Shown here: positions 1 through 6,036 of the stretch, piece after piece
Position numbering within the stretch: position 1 is the first letter of the stretch
How the letters are laid out: each line of letters starts with the position of its first letter
NCBI GenBank assembly: GCA_020328135.1
Contig: JAIXNA010000035.1
Coordinates: 51 to 7,978 of the forward strand
DNA: 7,928 bases
DNA from: Candidatus Endomicrobiellum dinenymphae
GTDB taxonomy: Bacteria; Elusimicrobiota; Endomicrobiia; Endomicrobiales; Endomicrobiaceae
Direction of reading: 5' to 3'
Program-made: the position numbers and the translations under genes
Notes under the pieces: generated by a model
What the model saw: only the letters and a program-made list of their open reading frames with translations
What the model was told of the DNA's origin: nothing
Database searches by the model: none

Positions 1-107
1 CTGTACCGCAAAAATAATAGGCGCTGTAATATACCCGCCTGTGCCTAAGACCTGTAGCGGTCATAGGCACAGGCGGGTATATTACAGCGCCTATTATTTT
101 TGCGGCA
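1..107. repeat. Fold-back of internal murG sequence: 42-bp palindrome at the window edge
   Basis: Positions 6-47 and 64-105 are perfect 42-bp reverse complements separated by a 16-nt loop (48-63). Both arms derive from murG itself. 46-107 is the reverse complement of 635-696 (62 bp, no mismatch), and 6-47 is identical to 637-678 in direct orientation. Read along the gene, the sequence runs from real murG into an inverted copy, then turns back into a second copy in the original orientation. Perfect identity means a very recent or in vitro origin. A chimera of amplification or assembly at a contig end is the simplest explanation. Confidence 0.9.
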
Positions 108-970
108 TAAGGATACGGAACAACAATCGCAGACTTTTCCAAAGCTTTTAGTTCAAAAATAGTTCCTGCCCCGGAGCGACATATTACAATATCGCTCGCT
201 GCATAAGCATCTGCAATATTGTGAAGATGTTTAAATACTTTGTAGTTTTGATTATTTTCAATCTGCTTTTGTATTTTATCATAATTTTTGGAACCTGTTA
301 TATGCAAAACTTGAATTTTGTTTTTAAGAGATAAATCAACAAAAGATTCGTGCGCAATTTCATTTAACTTTACAGCTCCAAGACTTCCGCCAAAAACCAA
401 TATCGTAACAATGTTATCTTTGAGACCAAACAATTTTATTGCTTTTTCTTTCGTAGCGGTTAAAATATCTTCCCTTACGGGATATCCTGAAACGATAACA
501 TTCTTATTTTTGAAATATTTTTCAGAGTATTTAAAGCTTATAAACGTTTTATCGGTTATTTTGTTTAAAAATATATTTGCTTTTCCCGGTACAGTGTTTT
601 GTTCGTGAATAAAAGTTTCTTTATCTAGTATCTTTGCCGCAAAAATAATAGGCGCTGTAATATACCCGCCTGTGCCTATGACCGCTACAGGTCTTAACGT
701 CGCAATTTGTTTTAAAGCTTTAAGAAAAGAAATTATCATTCTGCAAAGAAAAGGAATAAAAGAAAAAGAAATTTTTCTCGGCATTCCCAAAGTAGCAAAT
801 GTAATGTATTCAAATTCGTCAAACTTTAATATTTCTGTGGATGCAGTATTATTATTTATAAAAAAAATTGGATTATATCCTTGATATTTAAACTCTTTCG
901 CCAAAGCTATGCCAGGATAAATATGCCCTCCGGTTCCGCTTGCAGCGATAATTATGTTTTTACTTGCCAT
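1..970 (-). CDS. murG: Lipid I GlcNAc transferase MurG, 3'-incomplete; trustworthy only to about position 108
   Basis: A peripheral inner-membrane glycosyltransferase (GT28) that adds GlcNAc from UDP-GlcNAc to lipid I, making lipid II. The frame opens at ATG 970 and stays open to the window edge (323 codons), but only residues 1-288 or so (108-970) are genuine. Family motifs are SGTGGHIYPG (11-20, the G-loop that binds the lipid-linked substrate), IGTGGYITAP (98-107, second G-loop), HEQNTVPGKAN (122-132), SGYPVRE (161-167), FGGSLGA (193-199, third G-loop) and CRSGAGTIFEL (264-274, with E273 at the UDP-GlcNAc contact). After VPYPYA (284-289), where the family continues with a short His/Gln-containing segment, the sequence switches to an inverted copy of the gene's own 635-696 region. 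The translated tail from about residue 290 (KIIGAVIYPP onward) is therefore spurious. Roughly 70 C-terminal residues expected for the family's usual ~360 are missing. Confidence 0.9.
   Translation of the reverse strand, partial: MASKNIIIAASGTGGHIYPGIALAKEFKYQGYNPIFFINNNTASTEILKFDEFEYITFATLGMPRKISFSFIPFLCRMIISFLKALKQIATLRPVAVIGTGGYITAPIIFAAKILDKETFIHEQNTVPGKANIFLNKITDKTFISFKYSEKYFKNKNVIVSGYPVREDILTATKEKAIKLFGLKDNIVTILVFGGSLGAVKLNEIAHESFVDLSLKNKIQVLHITGSKNYDKIQKQIENNQNYKVFKHLHNIADAYAASDIVICRSGAGTIFELKALEKSAIVVPYPYAAKIIGAVIYPPVPMTATGLRHRRVYYSAYYFCGT
635..696. repeat. Source copy of the segment duplicated at 1-107, within murG
   Basis: This is the in-place copy, encoding the second G-loop region of MurG (around residues 92-112). 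It is the only one of the three copies that keeps the family motif in the reading frame at the expected place, so it is taken as the original. It contains a short GACC (680-683) / GGTC (690-693) inverted pair close to where the fold-back turns around. Confidence 0.85.
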
Positions 971-976
971 TGTTTT

Positions 977-982
977 CCTTCC
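977..982 (-). promoter_or_regulatory. Ribosome binding site of murG
   Basis: On the minus strand this reads GGAAGG, 6 nt before the ATG at 970, in the 24-nt gap after ftsW. It supports the murG start and independent initiation within the operon. Confidence 0.7.
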
Positions 983-994
983 ACGATAACGACA

Positions 995-2107
995 TTACTG
1001 CCGGATACCAAGGTTTTTGTTATATTGCGATAAATTAATTAGTATTCCTGCGGATGACATTGCCATAACAAGAGAAGTTCCTCCAAATGAGATAAAAGGT
1101 AATGGTAATCCTTTTGCAGGAAAAACACCTGTAGCGACTGACAAGTTGATAATAGCTTGAAAAGCAATAAAGAATGTTATCCCTAAGCACAAATACTGCG
1201 AAAAAGCGTCAGGCATATGTTTACTCATTTTCATACCTTTCAAAAACAGATATATAAAAAAAGCAATTACTGCGCCTGCTCCAAGAAAACCAAGCTCTTC
1301 TCCTATAATTGGAAAAATAAAATCTGTGTGCGCTTCAGGCAAATACATTAATTTCATTTCGCTTTTGCCAAGTCCTTTGCCAAAAAAACCGCCAGAGCCA
1401 AGCGCGTTTAGAGATTGTTTTACCTGATAAGAAGATGCATCAATGTCTGTGAAAGAAACAATGTAATCTTTCAATCTTGTAAGTCTGTAAGGTTTCCTTA
1501 TAATTTCTTCTGCTATAAAAAGCGCAGCGCTTAGACTGCCCGCAAAAACAGCTTTCATCTTTATGCCTGCGCAAAACAACATTGCAAAACATACTCCGGA
1601 TATTAAAATAGGCGTTCCCAAATCAGGTTCCGCCGCGATAGGCGCAAGTATAAGTAAAATAATAACTATGGGCGCAAATAAACCCTTCCATTGTTTGATT
1701 AAATCTTTTTTCCTTGATATAAAGTCGGCTATGGCAATAATAATAGCGATTTTTGCGAATTCTGACGGCTGTACTATAAAAAAACCTATGCCTAACCATC
1801 TTTTTGCTCCCAGTCTGGATGCCCCTAAAAACAAAACTGCAATTACTAATAATAACGAAAGAAAGTAAATAATTTTTGCATATTTTTTATAGAATTTATA
1901 ATCAATTAAAAAGCTTGTCGCAAACATGGCGACAAGTCCTACGCCAACCCATAATACATGTTTAAAAAAAAACTTGTAAGGACTTGCCCATCTTGCATCA
2001 GCCATAATAGCGCTTGATGAAAAAACCATAAAAATCCCAAAAAGAATACAGGCTAATATTAAAATTATCAAAGTATAATCATATTTTCCAAAATCAATCT
2101 TAAACAT
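995..2107 (-). CDS. ftsW: Septal peptidoglycan glycosyltransferase FtsW (SEDS family)
   Basis: A polytopic membrane protein of 370 residues from the SEDS family (FtsW/RodA/SpoVE), which polymerises lipid II in the periplasm together with a class B PBP. Visible signatures are GAKRWLGIG followed by VQPSEFAK (100-119), AEPDLGT (159-165), SYQVKQSLNALGSGG (226-240), the extracytoplasmic LPEAHTDFIFPIIGEELG (256-273) and GVFPAKGLPLPFISFGGTS (327-345). The Asp in PEAHTDF (D262) corresponds to the family's essential catalytic aspartate. Around ten hydrophobic segments are visible, with the first at about 11-30 and the last near 345-360. Location between murD and murG in a dcw cluster with ftsI supports FtsW over RodA. 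The ATG at 2107 has GAGG 4 nt upstream, overlapping the end of murD. The stop is 24 nt before murG. Confidence 0.96.
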   Translation of the reverse strand: MFKIDFGKYDYTLIILILACILFGIFMVFSSSAIMADARWASPYKFFFKHVLWVGVGLVAMFATSFLIDYKFYKKYAKIIYFLSLLLVIAVLFLGASRLGAKRWLGIGFFIVQPSEFAKIAIIIAIADFISRKKDLIKQWKGLFAPIVIILLILAPIAAEPDLGTPILISGVCFAMLFCAGIKMKAVFAGSLSAALFIAEEIIRKPYRLTRLKDYIVSFTDIDASSYQVKQSLNALGSGGFFGKGLGKSEMKLMYLPEAHTDFIFPIIGEELGFLGAGAVIAFFIYLFLKGMKMSKHMPDAFSQYLCLGITFFIAFQAIINLSVATGVFPAKGLPLPFISFGGTSLVMAMSSAGILINLSQYNKNLGIRQ

Positions 2108-2113
2108 CTATCC

Positions 2114-3451
2114 TCATTTGAATTTTCTTACAATTTGTTTGAAAATTGTGCCCCTTTCTTCAAAATCATTAAATTGATCAAAAGAAGCGCAGGCAGGAGA
2201 AAGCAATACTATATCCCCTGCTTTTGCCGTTTTGTATATTTGCTTTACCGCACTTTCTATATTACCGCAATCGAAAAACAAAGTTGAACCTTTTAAATCT
2301 TTTTTTATTTTTTTAGAAGCTTCTCCTATGAGAAAAATAGATTTAACTTTTCGTTTTACAAGATTTTTCAGAGGCATGTATGAGGAACCTTTATCATGTC
2401 CACCCATAATAAGCAAAACATTTCCGCTAAAAGATTCAATAGCCGCTCTAGTTGAATCTATATTTGTTGATTTTGAATCATTGTAATAATCAACGTCATT
2501 TACTGTTTTTACGAATTCTATTCTGTGTTCTACTCCCTTATATCTGGAGATAACTTTTTCTATAATTGCTCGATTTACCCCGGAGACATAAGCCGCCGCC
2601 GCCGCCGCTAAAATGTTTTCTATGTTATGACTTCCTACTATGTTAATCTTAGGGCTGATTTCAATATGTTTTTTTTCAAGTCGTATAACTATTTTACCAT
2701 TATCATAAAATACTCCGTTCCGTAAAGGTTTTTTACTAAAAAAAATTACATTAGATTTTGCTTTTGAAGCTATTTTTCTACAAATCTTATCGTCGCAGTT
2801 GATTACTGCAAAACCTGCTTTTTTTTGATTTACAAATACGATTTCTTTCGCTTTTATGTACGCATTCATTGTTTTGTGGTGTCCAAGATGATCCGGCGTA
2901 ATGTTTAATAACACTGATACGTCGGATCTAAAATCTGGCGTATCTTCCAGTTGATAGCTTGAAAGTTCCATCGTAATATATGTGTTTTTCGTTGTTTTTA
3001 AAGCTTTATTTGATAACGGAAAACCAATATTGCCGACAACTATGGAGTCTTTATGAGCAGCTTTTATTATTTTTGCAATCAAATCAGTCGTAGTAGTTTT
3101 GCCATTTGTGCCTGTTATAGCTATAATTTTTTTGTATTTTGAACTTGAAACGGAAAAAGCAAGCTCGCTTATAATTTTAATTTTACGAGCAATAGCCTTT
3201 TTTAGAATGGGGATGTCCGAGTGAATTCCGGGACTTTTTATAATAACATCTGAATTTAGAATTTTGTCAGAGTGATTGAAAAACTCTGTCGTTATTTTTT
3301 TGTTTAAAAACTTTATTACTCTTTTTTTTCCGCTGTCGCTTGCAAATACATTATATCCCAGCTTGACGGCAAGGTTGGCAGCGGCAACACCACTCTTACC
3401 GAGTCCTAAAACACCCATGTTCTTTTTCATCAAACCTCTTTCCAAACCCAT
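2114..3451 (-). CDS. murD: UDP-N-acetylmuramoyl-L-alanine:D-glutamate ligase MurD
   Basis: A cytoplasmic Mur ligase that adds D-Glu to UDP-MurNAc-L-Ala, 445 residues from the outermost ATG. The N-terminal Rossmann-like domain has GVLGLGKSGVAAA (13-25) and IKSPGI (71-76). The central domain has the P-loop AITGTNGKTTTT (111-122), MELSSYQLE (161-169) and NITPDHLGHH (183-192). The C-terminal domain has YYNDSKSTN (322-330), MGGHDKGSSY (349-358) and LSPACASFDQFNDFEERG (417-434), the last diagnostic of MurD. Two starts are possible. ATG 3451 has AGGA 8 nt upstream. ATG 3430 gives MKKNMGVLGLGKSG, closer to the usual family N-terminus, with AGAGG 4 nt upstream inside the inverted repeat. I give the outer bound. 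Six alanine codons (GCG five times, then GCT, 2591-2608) fall in a naturally Ala-rich helix. The stop lies 6 nt before ftsW, so the two are probably coupled. Confidence 0.96.
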   Translation of the reverse strand: MGLERGLMKKNMGVLGLGKSGVAAANLAVKLGYNVFASDSGKKRVIKFLNKKITTEFFNHSDKILNSDVIIKSPGIHSDIPILKKAIARKIKIISELAFSVSSSKYKKIIAITGTNGKTTTTDLIAKIIKAAHKDSIVVGNIGFPLSNKALKTTKNTYITMELSSYQLEDTPDFRSDVSVLLNITPDHLGHHKTMNAYIKAKEIVFVNQKKAGFAVINCDDKICRKIASKAKSNVIFFSKKPLRNGVFYDNGKIVIRLEKKHIEISPKINIVGSHNIENILAAAAAAYVSGVNRAIIEKVISRYKGVEHRIEFVKTVNDVDYYNDSKSTNIDSTRAAIESFSGNVLLIMGGHDKGSSYMPLKNLVKRKVKSIFLIGEASKKIKKDLKGSTLFFDCGNIESAVKQIYKTAKAGDIVLLSPACASFDQFNDFEERGTIFKQIVRKFK

Positions 3452-3535
3452 CTCATTTGTCCTATAAATTTGTCTTGCTTTTTATCTTATTTTTGTTCCT
3501 TTTATGGCCATACCAATAGTTTGGAAAGAGGTCTA
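3431..3535 (-). repeat. Inverted repeat spanning the mraY-murD gap and the murD start region
   Basis: The 14-bp arm at 3519-3532 is the exact reverse complement of 3434-3447, with 71 bp between them. In the minus-strand transcript, G-U pairs and one further A-U pair extend the potential stem to 18 pairs (3535-3518 with 3431-3448). The downstream arm contains the AGAGG that would serve the internal murD start at 3430. The upstream murD ATG (3451) sits at the inner edge of the loop. The loop also contains a 10-bp palindrome TATGGCCATA (3503-3512). No T-run follows, so it is not an ordinary terminator. A role in murD translation is inference. Confidence 0.65.
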
Positions 3536-3546
3536 TTTGTAAAAGA

Positions 3547-4632
3547 TTACCTCAATTTAAGCGATGCAAAAGACAGTATGGCTAAAATTATACCTACTAT
3601 CCAAAATCTCATAGTAACTTTTGTTTCAGACAATCCAAGCAGTTCAAAATGATGGTGTATAGGCGCCATTTTAAATATTCTTATTTTTGTTCTCCTGTAG
3701 TAAGAAACCTGCATAAGGACTGAAAGCGCTTCAACAACAAAAACTCCGCCTAATAGAACCAAAATAAATTCTTGTTTTATAAATACCGATGTCATACCTA
3801 AAACTCCACCTAAAAACAAACTTCCCGTATCGCCCATAAAAATTTCAGCAGGGTGCGAGTTGTACCATAAGAATCCCAATCCCGCTCCCACAACTGCAAA
3901 CAAGAAAACAGATATCTCTCCCGATCCGGTCACAGGAATAATTTTTAAATAATTTGCGATCTGAAAATGACCTGAAAAATATGCAAAAAGAGCAAGCGTA
4001 AAAGCAACAATTGTGATATTGCCTATGGCAAGTCCATCCAATCCGTCTGTTAAATTAACGGCATTAGAACTACCTACAACTATGATAATAACAAACACTA
4101 TATACAAAAAAGAAAAATTTATAAAAAAACTTTTTAAGAAAGGAACATTTACAAGCGTTGCAAAGTCAGGATTTGAAGGAAAAAAACTTAAATATGCGGC
4201 AAGCGACGCGGCGAATATAATTTGTCCAAACAATTTAGCTTTAGCAGAAAGTCCGTGCGAACTCTCCTTCTTTAGTTTTAAGTAATCGTCGCAGAAACCC
4301 AAAAAACCAAGCCACATAGTACCCATCAAAAGCCAAATAATAAATCTGTTATCAAGTTTTGTCCACAAAAGAGTCGATATAACCACCGATAACAAGATAA
4401 TCAGTCCGCCCATTGTGGGCGTGCCGTTTTTGACTAAATGCGTTTTGGGTCCATCTAGTCTTACCACTTGTTTAATTTTAAATTTTCTCAACCTTTTAAT
4501 AATATAAGGGCCTATGATAAAACAAATCAAAAGACCGGTTAGAACAGCTCCGCCTGCTCTGAATGTTGTATATTGAAAAATGTTAAACGGCGTAAAAACA
4601 TCGCTTAAACGATAAAAAATATGATAGAACAC
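3547..4632 (-). CDS. mraY: Phospho-N-acetylmuramoyl-pentapeptide transferase MraY
   Basis: A polytopic inner-membrane enzyme of 361 residues, the usual family length. It transfers phospho-MurNAc-pentapeptide from UDP to undecaprenyl phosphate, giving lipid I. Visible signatures are KTHLVKNGTPTMGGL (63-77), the aspartate pair in GFCDDYLKL (D115, D116), SSNAVNLTDGLDGLA (188-202), MGDTGSLFLGG with D268 (266-276) and the cytoplasmic histidine loop APIHHHFELLG (323-333). The aspartates and the HHH loop are the known Mg2+/catalytic and substrate-binding elements of the family. About ten hydrophobic segments are apparent, beginning near residue 29 and ending near 356. Translation starts at GTG (4632), supported by the AAAGGAGGT upstream. 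The neighbouring order murF-mraY-murD is canonical. The following gap to murD, 95 nt or more, is the longest in the block apart from the ftsI-murE gap. Confidence 0.98.
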   Translation of the reverse strand: MFYHIFYRLSDVFTPFNIFQYTTFRAGGAVLTGLLICFIIGPYIIKRLRKFKIKQVVRLDGPKTHLVKNGTPTMGGLIILLSVVISTLLWTKLDNRFIIWLLMGTMWLGFLGFCDDYLKLKKESSHGLSAKAKLFGQIIFAASLAAYLSFFPSNPDFATLVNVPFLKSFFINFSFLYIVFVIIIVVGSSNAVNLTDGLDGLAIGNITIVAFTLALFAYFSGHFQIANYLKIIPVTGSGEISVFLFAVVGAGLGFLWYNSHPAEIFMGDTGSLFLGGVLGMTSVFIKQEFILVLLGGVFVVEALSVLMQVSYYRRTKIRIFKMAPIHHHFELLGLSETKVTMRFWIVGIILAILSFASLKLR

Positions 4633-4635
4633 AAT

Positions 4636-6036
4636 TTACCTCCTTTGTTCTAAAATACTATAAAATTTTGCATAAATTTCTTCCAACTTCATACCCCTCG
4701 AACCTTTAAATAAAAATAAGTAATTTTCATCAACAGAAATCTGCTCAAGATGTTTTAAAAGATTATCTTGATTATCAGAATAGAAAACATCTTTATTGCC
4801 TATGGCGTTCCTTGTATTAACCATCATATTTCCTACAAGACTGACGGAGGCAATATTTTGATTGGCAATAAATTTACCTAATTCAAAATGATAATCTGCG
4901 GATTTGTCGCCAAGTTCAAGCATATCGCCAAGAACAAGATTGATTTTTTTACCGGCGTAACATTGCAAAACTGCCTGTATCGCTTGTTGTATTGACGATG
5001 GATTTGCATTATAAGCATCGTTTATTAAAACAACGCCGCTACTTGTTATAAGCGTTTCCATTCTCATTTTTGGAGGAGTAAAAGTCTCTATCCCTTCTTT
5101 TATTTCATCCAGAGAAAATCCAAGACCTATCGCGCAAGACGCGGCGGCTAAAGCATTTTCAACGTTAAATCTACCTTTTGCATGTATTGAAACTTTTACA
5201 GAATTGCCTTTATAAAACAAATCAAAGTCAGTTTTGTTTGAATATAATTCTATGTTTTTTACATAGACATCGGCACTAGTATCAATAGCAAATGTAACGA
5301 TTTGATGGTTGTCGATGTTTTGGATTGTTTTTAGAAAACTATTGTCATTATTTATAACTATACAGCCATCCTCTTTTACATTCTCAAACAAAATTTTTTT
5401 TTCTTTGAACACGCCTTCAGTGGAAATGAAAGTTTTTAAATGAGAAAAACCGATATTTGTAATAAGACCCTCGTCGGGTTTTAGAATATCAGACAATATT
5501 TTTATCTCACCGTGTAAAGATGTCCCCAACTCGAAAACCGCGTACTCAGTATCTGAAGTTAACTGAAATATCGAAAGAGGGAGACCTATTCTGTTGTTAA
5601 GATTTCCCTTATTTGAAAAAGCCCTTCCCTTTTTGCCAAGAATTGACGCTAATATCTCTTTTGTGGTAGTTTTTCCATTTGAGCCTGTAATACCGATTAT
5701 TTTTGTATTTTGAAATTTTGATCTATAGAACTTGGCAAAGTCGCCAAGCGCAACAATAGTATCGTTGGTTTCTATCAATGAAGGGAATTTAGAAAAAGAT
5801 TTTACAAAATTTGTAATGTCTTCTGAATAAACTGTAGCAACTGCGCCTTTATCGATCGCTTCATTTATAAAATCGTGTCCATTGTAACGACTTCCTTTTA
5901 TAGCAAAATATGCCTCGCCCTTTTTAATTGTTCTTGAATCAATAGAAATGCCTTTTACTAAAAGGTTTGGATTCCCTATTATAAATTTTCCGTGTAAAAC
6001 GCGTATCAATTCTTTAAGATGAAAAGATTCCATCAA
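4636..6036 (-). CDS. murF: UDP-MurNAc-tripeptide:D-alanyl-D-alanine ligase MurF
   Basis: A cytoplasmic Mur ligase of 465-466 residues that completes the pentapeptide by adding D-Ala-D-Ala. The N-terminal domain has SIDSRTIKKGEAYFAIKG (31-48). The central ATPase has ITGSNGKTTTKE (116-127), GNLNNRIGLP (144-153), a FELGTS segment (168-173) and TNIGFSHL (193-200). The C-terminal domain has the MurF-typical INDAYNANPSS (338-348), LGDMLELG (369-376) and KGSRGMKLE (444-452). The DAYNANP and GDMxELG motifs separate it from MurE and MurD. The longest frame starts with a TTG (6036-6034) directly followed by an ATG (6033-6031). The ATG makes a TGATG overlap with the murE stop and is my preferred start, although the ribosome binding site spacing also permits the TTG. 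The gene ends in AGG AGG TAA, and those two arginine codons double as the mraY ribosome binding site 3 nt before the next gene. Confidence 0.97.
   Translation of the reverse strand: MMESFHLKELIRVLHGKFIIGNPNLLVKGISIDSRTIKKGEAYFAIKGSRYNGHDFINEAIDKGAVATVYSEDITNFVKSFSKFPSLIETNDTIVALGDFAKFYRSKFQNTKIIGITGSNGKTTTKEILASILGKKGRAFSNKGNLNNRIGLPLSIFQLTSDTEYAVFELGTSLHGEIKILSDILKPDEGLITNIGFSHLKTFISTEGVFKEKKILFENVKEDGCIVINNDNSFLKTIQNIDNHQIVTFAIDTSADVYVKNIELYSNKTDFDLFYKGNSVKVSIHAKGRFNVENALAAASCAIGLGFSLDEIKEGIETFTPPKMRMETLITSSGVVLINDAYNANPSSIQQAIQAVLQCYAGKKINLVLGDMLELGDKSADYHFELGKFIANQNIASVSLVGNMMVNTRNAIGNKDVFYSDNQDNLLKHLEQISVDENYLFLFKGSRGMKLEEIYAKFYSILEQRR
4638..4646 (-). promoter_or_regulatory. Strong ribosome binding site of mraY built from the last codons of murF
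   Basis: On the minus strand this reads AAAGGAGGT, nearly the full anti-16S complement, 6 nt before the GTG start of mraY at 4632. It overlaps the terminal Arg-Arg codons and stop of murF. It decides the GTG start, since no ATG with comparable support lies nearby. Confidence 0.85.

Noticed and set aside
6..105. Reading the 42-bp palindrome as a transcription terminator, transposon end or replication hairpin.
   Set aside because: Both arms are exact copies of coding sequence from within murG and the loop is part of the same copy, so a chimera explains all of it; no U-run or transposase signal is present.
318..884. Plus-strand open frames of 96 and 70 codons opposite murG.
   Set aside because: They lie antisense to clear MurG motifs, resemble no family and have no convincing ribosome binding sites.
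2591..2608. GCC-type trinucleotide run (GCG five times plus GCT on the coding strand) in murD, which might be a slippage-prone microsatellite.
   Set aside because: It is in frame and encodes an Ala-rich helix (LAAAAAAY) at a place where MurD proteins are normally Ala-rich; length change would only add or remove an alanine.
3482..3511. Minus-strand nine-codon mini-ORF (MAIKGTKIR, then TAA) in the mraY-murD gap, a possible leader peptide.
   Set aside because: No Shine-Dalgarno precedes it, and a frame this short is expected by chance; it merely coincides with the palindrome in the loop.
5577..5606. MurF NNRIGLP instead of the NNxIGVP with an acidic residue seen in some homologues.
   Set aside because: The third position of this motif varies between MurF lineages, and the flanking catalytic motifs are intact, so it is not evidence of altered function.
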